Made by a program: the position numbers and the translations under genes
Source: CBDAQA01 sp965247815
GTDB lineage: Bacteria > Planctomycetota > Phycisphaerae > Tepidisphaerales > Tepidisphaeraceae
Assembly: GCA_965247815.1 (NCBI GenBank)
Contig: CBDFHW010000029.1
Coordinates: 152,530 to 216,529 of the forward strand
Direction: 5' to 3'
DNA length: 64,000 nucleotides
Notes under the pieces: model-generated
What the model saw: the letters and a program-made list of their open reading frames with translations, nothing else
Told to the model about the DNA's origin: nothing
Databases searched by the model: none
Part shown: positions 25,802 to 34,856 of the stretch, in pieces
Layout: every line of letters begins with the position of its first letter
Numbering within the stretch: position 1 is the first letter of the stretch

Positions 25802-28115
25802 GAACGAATTCGCCTTCGAACGCCAAGGAAGCGCGCTGGTGCTGCTCAGCAACCGCACCGACGGCGGGTACGACAGCAGAACCGTGCACACCAGCTTCAC
25901 CGGTGGCACCCCGCTCATCGAACTGACCGGGAACGCCCATAACACCAACGCCGACCCGTACAATGACATCCCTCAACTCTTGGTGGTCAACGGCGACGGT
26001 ACCGTCAACGCGCGTTTCCTCCGCAACAGTTCACCGGGCAAAAACGCCTTTACCGGCGACGGTTATCTTATCTACGGACTGGCCACGCCGCAGGGCTCTC
26101 TGTCGTTGATCAATGTCGCGCAGGTGATGCAGAACGCCGTGCCCACCGCCACCGCCAACGCCGACACGACCGCCTACGCCAACGCCATCACCCGTCTATC
26201 GGGCGTCGACGTCATCAAGACCAACACGTTTAAGCTGTCGCTGAACACCGTCGCGGTGAATCTGCTGGGCTACTACCGCGATAAACCCGCCGACGGTGAC
26301 AATGCCGTGTTCAAGGTCGACGACGGATCGATCGTCCTCAACGGCGATTCCGCCTTAAACAACACCGCGCCCGACTCGGTCGTCTACGGCTTTCAGAACT
26401 TCAACACGACGCACAACCCCGGTTACTTCACCGCAAGCGGGGCGGGGGCGTACGCACAAAGTATCGACGTGACCAAGCTCGGGCAGGGTTATCACTTCGT
26501 CACGGTCGAGGCGTTTCGTCACCGCGACGACGGCGGGCCGGCCGTCTATTCCGATTGGAAGCAGACGATCTACGTCGACCTCGCGCCGCCGAACTCCGCC
26601 GTGCTAAGCTTCGCAGACGACCAGCCCGGTGTGAACGAAAATCGACAGCTGGTGGTGTCGTCCGTCGACGCGCTGGCCAACAGCGTGCATACGTTTTTAG
26701 ACCTGCCGTTCGGGCTGACCGACAGCCAGGTGCTTGCGCAGATCGATTCGGCTACCCAGGCCAACCAGACCGATACCGCGCTGTATCAGCATTATTACGC
26801 CGGCGTCACCAGCGGGAGTCACACCGCCACCGTGGTCAGCTATAAGCCCGACGGCACTTACAACATCCAGCGTTTCACATCCGCTCAAGACCCTTACCTG
26901 TCGACGTCGACCTACTTCGGGTCGGGCGTCGGTGACTTGAATTTCGACGGCGGCGTGAGCGCCCCCGACATCAACCTGTTCACGCCGATCGTGCAGAGCG
27001 GCAACACGCAGTTCAACGCCGCCGCCGACGTCAACGGTGACGGCTCGGTCGACCTAGCCGACACGTTCCTGCTCGGGCCGGTGCTGTCGTCTCACAACGT
27101 CGACTCGGCCACGTGGAACGCGTTCAACGCGTTCATTTTTTCTTCTTACGTCAAGACCCACGCGTACACCGTGAACGGCACCAACGTCATTTACGAAGAC
27201 ACCGCCGGTAGCACGACGGTGTCGGCGGGTTCGTCACTCACGGCCAGCTATGTGCGCGGCAACACGCTAAGCGTTGGTGCCGGCGGGAACGTGAAAATCG
27301 CTGCTAACTCCAGCGTCAACAACGGCGTCAGCCGGTTGACCGGTCTGACGATCGCCGGGTCGAGCGGTCACTGGACCGGGCAATTCGACCTGACCAACCA
27401 GGCGATCGTTCTCGAATCTACTGCGGCCAACAGGGCCGCCGATTTCGCCCGCGTGCTGGACCTGGTCGTGTCGGCAAACGACAGCGGCAAGTGGGACGGG
27501 CAGGGCATCACCTCGAGCACAGCCGGGGCCGACCCGAGACACCTTCATACGCTCGGCGTAATTTTGAATTCGACCTCAAGCGGTCAGCCGATCTACACCA
27601 CCTTCGACGGCCAACCCGCCGACGCCAACGCGGTCCTGGTCGCTTACACGTTCTTCGGCGACGCCAACCTCGACGGCCGGGTTGACGGATCGGACTACAC
27701 GAAGATCGACGCCAGTTTTAGCAACCATCTCACCGGCTGGATCAACGGGGATTTTAATTACGACGGCGTCGTCGACGGGTCTGACTACACGCTGATCGAC
27801 AACGCGTTCAACACCCAGGGCGCGGCGTCGTTGACCCAGATCGCGGCCGTCACGTCGGCAATTGCCGGAGCAGGCCCGACGGCCGTTGTCCCCGAACCTT
27901 CGGGCATCGCAATGACGTTGACCGGAGCTTTTGCGGTAACACGGCGAATTCGCAGCCGTCGCGCGGTTAGCGCCGTCGCAAGGGACGCGCGACGTCGGCC
28001 GAGAATTTCGGCCGCTTCGGAAGAGGTCGGACGCAGCGTTCTGCGGCCGAGGCAGCAGAAAAGTTCAACCGGGCCCGATATGACCCGGCTCGAATCTGTA
28101 CGAGGTATCCCATGA
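25524..28115 (+). CDS. Secreted GH13 alpha-amylase, C-terminal half with dockerin-like repeats and PEP-CTERM (frameshifted)
   Basis: Continuation of the amylase, 863 residues. It opens with KFVSSQDNGPPSLDN (region IV, with Gln where His is usual) and completes the barrel. Further on come a beta-rich glycan-facing region, a dockerin-like calcium loop (VGDLNFDGGVSAPD with AADVNGDGSVDLAD), a second pair (FGDANLDGRVDGSDYTKID and GDFNYDGVVDGSDYTLID), and a PEP-CTERM segment VVPEPSGIAMTLTGAFAV plus RRIRSRR. About 50 odd, Arg-rich residues follow the sorting signal before the stop, which overlaps the next start as ATGA. That tail may reflect another indel. The whole enzyme would have about 1286 residues and act at the cell surface. 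Confidence 0.85.
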   Translation: MKFVSSQDNGPPSLDNVAYAYTLMLPGNAMVYNNSHEFGTGRDFPKAGRSDALGGLYGNTITTLLDLRNRYGRGNYIPQTIDDGSGGGYRYLKNEFAFERQGSALVLLSNRTDGGYDSRTVHTSFTGGTPLIELTGNAHNTNADPYNDIPQLLVVNGDGTVNARFLRNSSPGKNAFTGDGYLIYGLATPQGSLSLINVAQVMQNAVPTATANADTTAYANAITRLSGVDVIKTNTFKLSLNTVAVNLLGYYRDKPADGDNAVFKVDDGSIVLNGDSALNNTAPDSVVYGFQNFNTTHNPGYFTASGAGAYAQSIDVTKLGQGYHFVTVEAFRHRDDGGPAVYSDWKQTIYVDLAPPNSAVLSFADDQPGVNENRQLVVSSVDALANSVHTFLDLPFGLTDSQVLAQIDSATQANQTDTALYQHYYAGVTSGSHTATVVSYKPDGTYNIQRFTSAQDPYLSTSTYFGSGVGDLNFDGGVSAPDINLFTPIVQSGNTQFNAAADVNGDGSVDLADTFLLGPVLSSHNVDSATWNAFNAFIFSSYVKTHAYTVNGTNVIYEDTAGSTTVSAGSSLTASYVRGNTLSVGAGGNVKIAANSSVNNGVSRLTGLTIAGSSGHWTGQFDLTNQAIVLESTAANRAADFARVLDLVVSANDSGKWDGQGITSSTAGADPRHLHTLGVILNSTSSGQPIYTTFDGQPADANAVLVAYTFFGDANLDGRVDGSDYTKIDASFSNHLTGWINGDFNYDGVVDGSDYTLIDNAFNTQGAASLTQIAAVTSAIAGAGPTAVVPEPSGIAMTLTGAFAVTRRIRSRRAVSAVARDARRRPRISAASEEVGRSVLRPRQQKSSTGPDMTRLESVRGIP

Positions 28116-28453
28116 AGTGCGTTCGAAACAACCACCGTCCGGCGTTCACGCTCGTCGAACTCCTGGTCGTGATCGGCATCATCGCGCTGCTGATCAGCAT
28201 CCTGCTCCCGTCGCTCAGCAGGGCACGCGATCAGGCCAATAGCATCAAGTGTCTGAGCAATGTCAGGCAGCTGATCATTGCCAACCTCATGTGCGCCAAC
28301 GACCACCCACGGGTACATGCCCACCTGCTCCGACGACAAGTGGGCCGAGGCCGCCGACCCGTACCGCACCAAATTCAACTACCGCGCCGACGCCACCCGG
28401 CCCCAGGGTTACGTCAAGGACTGGGCCAGTTCGCTGTTGCCTTACCTTGGTGA
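28112..28453 (+). CDS. Type II secretion-like pseudopilin, N-terminal part (frameshifted)
   Basis: Begins with a class III prepilin signal: NHRPAFTLVELLVVIGIIAL, cleaved before FTLVELL, then ISILLPSLSRARDQANSIKC, the N-terminal helix of planctomycete prepilin-type proteins. Sense continues through SNVRQLIIANLMCANDH. At 28306-28308 a CCC run appears to hold one extra C; removing it restores the expected HGYMPTCSDDKW in place of PRVHAH. The ATG overlaps the amylase stop (ATGA), and GAGG lies seven bases upstream, so translation is coupled to the amylase. Confidence 0.83.
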   Translation: MKCVRNNHRPAFTLVELLVVIGIIALLISILLPSLSRARDQANSIKCLSNVRQLIIANLMCANDHPRVHAHLLRRQVGRGRRPVPHQIQLPRRRHPAPGLRQGLGQFAVALPW

Positions 28454-29081
28454 GAAAAACGCCGACTACAACATCTACATCGTCAACGCGACAAGCACCA
28501 CCGGCATCCGCGTCGACCCGCCGATGATGATCTGCCCGAGCGACCAGTGGCAGAACATCGGGCCCACTGCCGGCTACAAGCTGTTTAACAACGTCGTCGC
28601 CCCGGCGAACGACCCCGCCGGATACTTCCCTATTTCTTACGGCGTCAATGCCGACATCGCTACGCTCACCGACGCCGCGAACCCGCCCGTCGGACGGTTC
28701 GGCCTTGCCGACAGTGTCAGCGTTTTCCACGGTCCGAACGGCGGTAACCCGCTCGGATGCAAAGTCGACCGCATCTATATACCCTCCCAGGTGCTGCTGT
28801 TCGCAGACTGCGGTGTGCGGACGTCCACTTCCCAGACCGGCACGCCGCTGGACCTCAGCGATGCCCTCTACTACACGAGCAACTACGCGTACACGAACGC
28901 CTCAATTCCCGCCGACCAGGCCGGCACGCTGAACGCCATCATGCAATGCAGCTGGCTCAAGGGACGAGTCCCGCTGACTCGTCACCGCGGCAAGAAGATT
29001 AATATCGGCTTCGCCGACGGTCACGCCGAAAGTGTAGCGTCAACCGATTTCACACGGGTGCGTATTTCGCCGTACAAGTGA
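28308..29081 (+). CDS. Type II secretion-like pseudopilin, C-terminal part (frameshifted)
   Basis: Remainder of the pseudopilin in the shifted frame, about 257 residues: HGYMPTCSDDKWAEAADPYR, then SSLLPYLGEKNADYN and MMICPSDQW. It ends in a variant of the H-X9-DG processing-associated motif, RHRGKKINIGFADGHAESV, with ten rather than nine residues between His and Asp-Gly. Such proteins are abundant in planctomycetes and often sit beside secreted polysaccharide hydrolases; function is unproven but export or surface display is likely. The frame is open from an internal ATG at 28278, without a ribosome-binding site. Confidence 0.82.
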   Translation, partial: HGYMPTCSDDKWAEAADPYRTKFNYRADATRPQGYVKDWASSLLPYLGEKNADYNIYIVNATSTTGIRVDPPMMICPSDQWQNIGPTAGYKLFNNVVAPANDPAGYFPISYGVNADIATLTDAANPPVGRFGLADSVSVFHGPNGGNPLGCKVDRIYIPSQVLLFADCGVRTSTSQTGTPLDLSDALYYTSNYAYTNASIPADQAGTLNAIMQCSWLKGRVPLTRHRGKKINIGFADGHAESVASTDFTRVRISPYK

Positions 29082-29458
29082 ATATTTTGAAGACACGTTC
29101 TGCTGACATGTGGTCGAGCAAGCGAGACAAATTCTGCTCGACCAACGCCGGATACAAAGACGCGTTGAAGTGGACAGATACCGAGCAAATAAACCGAACT
29201 GTCGGGCGACTGAGACCTGTAAATCCGAGCTCGCGATTCGGTCGGGAAAAGGTCGATCACCACCGCCTTTACTTTGCAAGGCTTTCGCGCTGACGCTGAG
29301 TCTCGGCGGTGAGAAAAGAGCCGAGCAGAAACAAGCGAGTGGCATCGCGACCGCGTCCGGGCAATCGCAGGCGAAGAACAGGAAGAGGAACAGAGTGGCG
29401 GTTCTCAATTCAGCCGCCTCGACCGGTCAACACCGGGCGAATAACACCAAGGAGAAAC
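29082..29458. other. Intergenic region before the large PEP-CTERM protein
   Basis: About 375 bp without a supported gene. Short frames exist on the plus strand but lack ribosome-binding sites and family resemblance. It presumably holds the promoter or leader of the downstream gene. No CGGTTAAC motif is seen here. Confidence 0.5.
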
Positions 29459-31897
29459 ATGAGGACCGAGGGAACACGTTCGAACCGAAATAAGCGTTGC
29501 CTTCAACTTTCACTGCTATCGGCGGCCGCGGCGACGCTGGCGGGGATGGCGTCGTCCGCCCGGGCGGCAAGCCCAGTCATCGACGGAACCGTCGACGCCT
29601 CAATCTACGGATCCCCGCAGGCGACACAGACTGTAAATACAGGCTTCGGTGACAGCACCGCCGGCAACGGGTTCAGCTCCGGCGGGTCCGAGCTCGACGC
29701 CGCCTACGGCACCGTACAGGACGGCAACCTTTACCTGTTCTTCGCCGGCAATTTCGAAAACAATGGCAACCGCTTTAACATCTTCATCTCCGACGGTCGC
29801 GCCGGGGGGCAAAACGTCCTCAACGCCAGCAGCGCCTCGGGCTCGCTTCACAACGCAAACGGCTTGAACTTCCCGACCGGGTTTAATGCCACCTACGCCC
29901 TGGACGGGAACGCCTCGGGCAGCACGTTCTTCGTCGACCAGTACGACCTGGTCACCAACTCGGCCAACTACCTCGGCAGTGTGCCGTTGACCGGCGGTGT
30001 CGGTTCCAACACCAACCTCCACGGCATCGCCGTCGGGGTGAACAACACCAACGCCGCCGGTGTTAACGGGAACACCGGCACCGCCGCCGACCCCGCCGCC
30101 GCCAACGCGGTCGCCACCGGGTTCGAAGTCGCCATCCCGCTCGCAGCGCTCGGCAATCCCACCGGCAACATTCAGGTGCTGGCCGACATTAACAATAACA
30201 ACAACGACTACCTGTCCAACCAGTTCCTCGGCGGTCTTCCCGTCGGTTACGGGAACCTCGGCAGCCCCAGCAGCGCCAACATCGCCGCCACCCCGTTCAG
30301 CGTCGCCGTCGCGGTGTCCAACGGCAATTGGCTCCCCACCGGCGGGGGGTCCTGGGCCACGCCCGCCAACTGGTCCAACAGCGCGGTGCCCAACGCCGTC
30401 GGTGCCGCCGCCACTTTCGCTACTGCCACCGCGCCGTCTACCGTAACACTCAACGGGTCCTATTCCGTCGGGTCGATCACCTTCAACAGCACCAACCCGT
30501 ACACGATCACTCCCGGCACCGGTGGCGTCCTGCGGCTCGACAACGGATCGTCGCAGGCTGTCATTACCAGTTACTCGGGGAGCCAGACCATCGCTGCCCC
30601 GCTGGTGCTCAACTCCAACACCGCCGTTACCGCCGCCAGCCATGGGGACGTGATCACCCTGTCCGGCAACATCAGCGGCGCGGGTAGCCTGACCAGCTTC
30701 GACCTCGGCGGCGGCGGCTCTCAGTTCGCGCCGAGCAACGTCGTCCTTTCGGGTTCCAACAGCTATACCGGTGGCACTTTCGTCGACGGCGGGAACCTCA
30801 CACTCGGGTCGGCAACCGCACTTCCCGTCAATAGCGCCCTCACTCTCGACGCCCGCGACGTACCCGCAGGTGTCCTCGACCTCAACGGCTTCTCTCCCTC
30901 GGTCTCGAGCCTTACGGTGACCACCGGGCCTAACACCACCGCAGTCGGTGCCGTCGCACAGATCATCAACACCACGACCACTCCGGGCGCGTCGACAATC
31001 ACCTTCGCAGGCAGCACCGCCAACCCGAGCACATTCGGCGGCGTCATCGGTGACAATTCCGGTGCCGGTGGTGGTACCACTGCCTTGACCGTCACCGGCG
31101 GGTCGCTCACGCTCACCAACTCCAACTTTTACGCCGGCGCCACCACCGTCAGCGGTGGCACTCTCACCCTGGCCGCTTCCGGCGCATTGCCCTCGGCCAC
31201 CAATCTAACTGTCGGTTCCGCCGGCACCGTCGTCGCCGCTGCTTCCGCCACGCCCGTTGCCGTTACGGTCAACACGCTGAGCGTCGCGGGCAAGCTCGAC
31301 CTCACAAATAACGGCTTGGTCGCCCACAGTAGCTCCGTTGCCGCTATCACCGCTTTGATTAAGTCTGGCTACAACAACGGTGGCTGGAACGGCTCGGCCG
31401 GGATCATCAGCTCTACCGCTGCCACTGACGCAACCCACCTGACCACGCTCGGGGTCATCGCCAACAACGACGGCACGGGCACGCCGCTCTACGGCACCGG
31501 TGCAACCATCTTTGCCACCTTTAATGGCGCCGCCCCGTCCCTCGACGACGTGCTCGTCAAGTACACCTACTACGGCGACGCTAATCTCGACGGCGCGGTC
31601 GACGGGTCCGACTACACCAAGATCGACGTCGGCTTCAACAGCAGCAACGCCCTTACCGGGTGGCTGAACGGCGATTTTAATTACGACGGGAAAGTCGACG
31701 GGGCCGACTACACACTCATCGACAACGCCTTCAATACCCAAGGCGCTAGCCTCGGCAGTAACCCCGCGTCGTTGATCGCTTCGAGCACCGCACAAACGGC
31801 CGCCGTCCCTGAACCAGCTACCCTAGGGTTCATCGCCGTTGGCATGTTGAGTTTATTGAAACGTCGCAGCATCGCCCAAAAACGACTGACCGTTTAA
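29459..31897 (+). CDS. Large PEP-CTERM protein with autotransporter-type beta repeats and dockerin-like motif
   Basis: An 812-residue exported protein. AAGGAG at 29449-29454 sets the ATG at 29459. Signal peptide: LLSAAAATLAGMASSARAAS. Residues about 25-300 resemble a CBM9-like or family-specific N-terminal domain (SPVIDGTVDASIYGSPQATQ). Residues about 300-620 contain autotransporter-associated beta-strand repeats (ISGAGSLTSFDLGGGGS, LSGSNSYTGGTFVDGGNLTL, and NSNFYAGATTVSGGTLTLAA). A dockerin-like pair follows (YYGDANLDGAVDGSDYTKID, GDFNYDGKVDGADYTLID), nearly identical to that of the amylase. The C-terminus is VPEPATLGFIAVGMLSLLKR. The shared dockerin-like module suggests a common partner or anchoring scheme with the amylase. 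Confidence 0.88.
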   Translation: MRTEGTRSNRNKRCLQLSLLSAAAATLAGMASSARAASPVIDGTVDASIYGSPQATQTVNTGFGDSTAGNGFSSGGSELDAAYGTVQDGNLYLFFAGNFENNGNRFNIFISDGRAGGQNVLNASSASGSLHNANGLNFPTGFNATYALDGNASGSTFFVDQYDLVTNSANYLGSVPLTGGVGSNTNLHGIAVGVNNTNAAGVNGNTGTAADPAAANAVATGFEVAIPLAALGNPTGNIQVLADINNNNNDYLSNQFLGGLPVGYGNLGSPSSANIAATPFSVAVAVSNGNWLPTGGGSWATPANWSNSAVPNAVGAAATFATATAPSTVTLNGSYSVGSITFNSTNPYTITPGTGGVLRLDNGSSQAVITSYSGSQTIAAPLVLNSNTAVTAASHGDVITLSGNISGAGSLTSFDLGGGGSQFAPSNVVLSGSNSYTGGTFVDGGNLTLGSATALPVNSALTLDARDVPAGVLDLNGFSPSVSSLTVTTGPNTTAVGAVAQIINTTTTPGASTITFAGSTANPSTFGGVIGDNSGAGGGTTALTVTGGSLTLTNSNFYAGATTVSGGTLTLAASGALPSATNLTVGSAGTVVAAASATPVAVTVNTLSVAGKLDLTNNGLVAHSSSVAAITALIKSGYNNGGWNGSAGIISSTAATDATHLTTLGVIANNDGTGTPLYGTGATIFATFNGAAPSLDDVLVKYTYYGDANLDGAVDGSDYTKIDVGFNSSNALTGWLNGDFNYDGKVDGADYTLIDNAFNTQGASLGSNPASLIASSTAQTAAVPEPATLGFIAVGMLSLLKRRSIAQKRLTV

Positions 31898-31945
31898 GGC
31901 GTCCGCTTCGCACGCGCCCACCTTCGACTTCGACACGCTTCACAC

Positions 31946-31981
31946 AGTGCCTTCTCGGCTTCCGAGAGGGCACTCTCTTTT
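31946..31981 (+). terminator. Rho-independent terminator of the starch locus
   Basis: A 13-bp stem (AGTGCCTTCTCGG against CCGAGAGGGCACT, one G-T pair) with a 3-base loop, followed by CTCTTTT at 31975-31981. Confidence 0.8.
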
Positions 31982-32129
31982 GTGCCGACGGCGGCTCTAC
32001 GCATCAGAACAGGGCCGAGTGAAACGGCAAACCAGCAGCGTTGTTAAACGAAGCGGCATGCTCAAAGCCCGCCCCGACAAAATCGCAACACCGGGGCGGC
32101 GGGGTCGTAAAATTGCCGGCGTGTGAGCG

Positions 32130-33563
32130 TCATCTCTTGAAGAAGGTTTTGCCCTTTAAATTGAACTTGCTCAGCCGGTTGTTGACGTAGAGGCCTTCGA
32201 GCAGGAACTCTCCGACGCTGGCGAGGACGGCGGGGTCGGCGGTTTCTACGCCGATTTCTTTCGCCAATGCGACCGCACCCTGATGCAGGCCCTTAACGGC
32301 CTTCATATTGGCGATGAATTCCTCGGCGGGCAGTTCGTCGCCGGCGGGGAAGGTGAGGTTGCCTTTGAACTGTTCGCCGATGGTCTCGTGGCCGTCCGGG
32401 TCGTCGTACTTGGCGAACACCGTCTTCACAGCTTCGCCGATCAGGCTTTTGACCAATTTGTCTTCGGCCCCGTCTTCCTCGGCCAGCGTCATTTCAATCT
32501 TCCCGCGACAGCTCGCGAGCAAATGATTCAGGTCGCAGATCCGCGGGACCACCCGCTTTTCGCCGGTGAGGATCCCGCGCCGTTCGGCATTGCTGATGAC
32601 GGTTTCAAGGTTCGCAATACTCGTGCGAACCGAAACGCCGGAGGCTTGTGACACGTGCGGGCTCGAACGTGCCTGGCGGACGACCTGTTCGACGATCTCG
32701 GCCATGAAGTTCGGGACTTCGACCTTGATCCCACTGGTGCTGCCACTGTCGGCGCGTTCGACCCAGGCGTTTTGCGACGCGATCGTGATCCCCTCCTGAA
32801 CCGTCTCGGGGTAATGCGTGCGAATGACCGATCCGATGCGGTCTTTCAACGGGGTAACGATTCGGCCACGGTTCGTATAGTCTTCGGGATTGGCGCTAAA
32901 GACCAGGCAGACGTCGAGGTTCAGCCGGATCGGATATCCGCGGATCTGCACGTCACGCTCTTCGAGCACGTTGAATAATCCGACCTGAATGCGGGGAGCC
33001 AAATCGGGAAGTTCGTTGATGGCGAACAGTCCACGGTTGCTGCGCGGAATCATGCCGTAGTGCATCGTCGTCTCGTCGCTGAGGTATCGGCCCTCGGCGT
33101 GTTTTACCAAGTCGATCTCGCCGATTAGATCGGCGATCGTCACGTCGGGCGTAGCAAGCTTTTCCTGATAGCGGTTCTTGCGATGCACCCATTCGATCTT
33201 CGCGTCGTCGCCTTGCTCGGCGACGATTCGCTTGCCCGTTTGAGTGATGGGTTCGATCGGGTCGTCGTTGATCTCGACACCGGAAAGAACCGGAATCCAT
33301 TCGTCCAGAAGGTCCGGAAGCATGCGGAGGATTCGCGTTTTTGCCTGACCACGAAGGCCCAGGAATAACAGATCATGCTTGGACAGAATTCCGTTAATGA
33401 TCTGCGGAATGACCGAATCTCTGTAGCCCAGGATGCCCGGGAAAAGCTCCTCGCCCGAACGCAGCTTGGCGATCAGATTTTTTCGCAGCTCGTCTTTGAC
33501 GCTGGAAGGGCGGTACCCGGCAGCTTTAAGTTGACCAATCGTCGCGGGATTCGGATGAGGCAT
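32130..33563 (-). CDS. AAA+ ATPase, magnesium-chelatase/MoxR-like
   Basis: A 477-residue cytoplasmic AAA+ protein; the ATG at 33563 (MPHPNPATIGQLKAAGYRPS) has AAGGAG ten bases upstream. The P-loop reads GLRGQAKT instead of the usual GxxGxGKT, and the Walker B region is LFAINELPDLA (Asn-Glu in place of Asp-Glu). VCLVFSANPEDYTNRGRIV and LKDRIGSVIRTHYP are typical of the chelatase/MoxR clade, which remodels other proteins, often together with a von Willebrand A protein; no such partner is adjacent. An open extension to 33752 overlaps a low-complexity repeat and is rejected. Function is inferred from fold only. Confidence 0.85.
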   Translation of the reverse strand: MPHPNPATIGQLKAAGYRPSSVKDELRKNLIAKLRSGEELFPGILGYRDSVIPQIINGILSKHDLLFLGLRGQAKTRILRMLPDLLDEWIPVLSGVEINDDPIEPITQTGKRIVAEQGDDAKIEWVHRKNRYQEKLATPDVTIADLIGEIDLVKHAEGRYLSDETTMHYGMIPRSNRGLFAINELPDLAPRIQVGLFNVLEERDVQIRGYPIRLNLDVCLVFSANPEDYTNRGRIVTPLKDRIGSVIRTHYPETVQEGITIASQNAWVERADSGSTSGIKVEVPNFMAEIVEQVVRQARSSPHVSQASGVSVRTSIANLETVISNAERRGILTGEKRVVPRICDLNHLLASCRGKIEMTLAEEDGAEDKLVKSLIGEAVKTVFAKYDDPDGHETIGEQFKGNLTFPAGDELPAEEFIANMKAVKGLHQGAVALAKEIGVETADPAVLASVGEFLLEGLYVNNRLSKFNLKGKTFFKR

Positions 33564-33610
33564 GTTCTGGGGACTCCTTGTGTGGTCAATAGTAGGAGGG
33601 GTGGGGGGAA

Positions 33611-33854
33611 AATCTGAAATCTGAAACCAGAAATCCGAAAGTACGCCCCAGACTACAGGTCCGGTCTGATGTTGCCGCCTGAGACGGGTATCTCGATAGC
33701 TGGGCAGAGGAACCGTTGATGCGCGCGATCGGGTCCTGCAATCTGCGATCACATTTGTTTTGAAATCGAAGACTCAAAACCCGGATCAGGCCGGTCCTGA
33801 TCACCGAACTTCGAATCTCAGTTTTCTTTCGGATTTCTGGTTTCGGATTTCGAG
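33611..33854. repeat. Inverted low-complexity repeat pair upstream of the AAA gene
   Basis: Left arm 33611-33641 and right arm 33826-33854 are near-perfect reverse complements (core GAAACCAGAAATCCGAAAG) separated by about 185 bp. The 322-bp gap between the AAA gene and the next gene holds nothing else recognisable. The same GAAATCCGAA wording recurs at 36.2 and 42.1 kb. Confidence 0.65.
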
Positions 33855-33885
33855 CTTCGCCCCCCCCTGTCTATAAGATCACCCC

Positions 33886-34242
33886 ATGCCAACCATCCAC
33901 GGCTACTTTTCCCGCTTCCAATTCGCCCGCGGCGGGTTCGGTCAACTGCCTTCCTGGGCCCGGTCGATCGTGATGCTTTTTGCGTTGCCGGGCGTTGCGA
34001 TGCTGCTCTTGTCAATCGTGCTTGTATTCGTTAGTATCCTCACCCTTTTACTGCTTACCGTGCCCGTGTATCGGGCTTTGCAAGCGGTTTTGGGGGTGCG
34101 ACCGCCCTCGGGCGACACGCCGGAAATGCAAAATCCGTTTGCTTCGTCCCCGTTCGGGGCTCTGTTCGGGTTCCCGTCCTCGGACGGGCCCGCAGGTCGT
34201 AAGCAGGTGGACGCGAAAGTTGTGGATGGCCCGAACGTTTAA
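33886..34242 (+). CDS. Small membrane protein upstream of the ribosomal operon
   Basis: A 118-residue protein with a strongly hydrophobic central stretch (IVMLFALPGVAMLLLSIVLV, then SILTLLLLTVPVY), which could form two close membrane helices. The C-terminal half is soluble and Pro/Gly-rich (NPFASSPFGALFGFPSSDGP). No family recognised. It stops 58 bases before rplK in the same orientation, so it may be cotranscribed with it. In many bacteria secE and nusG occupy this place; this protein has no resemblance to SecE beyond being small and membrane-bound. Confidence 0.62.
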   Translation: MPTIHGYFSRFQFARGGFGQLPSWARSIVMLFALPGVAMLLLSIVLVFVSILTLLLLTVPVYRALQAVLGVRPPSGDTPEMQNPFASSPFGALFGFPSSDGPAGRKQVDAKVVDGPNV

Positions 34243-34299
34243 GGACGTGACAACGGGCCCGTTTGATAGAATTTTTCGATAAAGACAGGCGAGACAGCC

Positions 34300-34728
34300 A
34301 TGGCCAAGAAAGAAATCACCGACCAGTTCAAGCTCCAGGCACCAGCCGGTAGCGCCACCCCGGCACCGCCGATCGGCCCGGCCCTGGGCGCACACGGTGT
34401 GAACCCCGGCCAATTCATTCAACGGTTCAACGCGCTGAGCATGCCCATGAAGGGCAAAGTTATCGGCTGCGTTGTCACGGTTTACAAAGACCGCACGTTC
34501 GACATCGAACTGAAGTCGCCGCCGGCGGCAGAACTGCTCAAGGAAGCCGTCAAGGCCGAGAAGGGCAGCGGCGAGCCGAACAAAAATAAGATCGGCAAGG
34601 TCACCATGGCGCAGTGCCAGAAGATCGCCGAAGAGAAGATCAAAGAGTTGAACTGCTTCGACGCGAAGCAGGGCGCTCTGATCATCGCCGGGACCGCCCG
34701 CAGCATGGGCATCACCGTCGAAGGATGA
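34300..34728 (+). CDS. rplK: 50S ribosomal protein L11
   Basis: A 142-residue ribosomal protein that binds 23S rRNA in the GTPase-associated centre. [20 protein letters not shown], then [20 protein letters not shown] and [12 protein letters not shown] are diagnostic, and the length is standard. It is the first gene of the rplK-rplA-rplJ-rplL operon, followed by a 128-bp spacer to rplA. Confidence 0.98.
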
Positions 34729-34856
34729 GACAAACGACGGCTGCTTGCTTCAGTGAGCTGCCGGCGTTCGGTCTGCAAAATCAATAGGCGCACCACGGCC
34801 TGCAACAGTGGGAGCTTCAGCCGGGGCTTTTTCCGGCAACAGGAGCGACAAGCAAC

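Noticed and set aside
29600..30643. 347-codon minus-strand frame opposite the large PEP-CTERM gene
   Set aside because: Gly/Val-rich mirror of the Ala/Thr/Asn repeats on the plus strand; no ribosome-binding site or domain.
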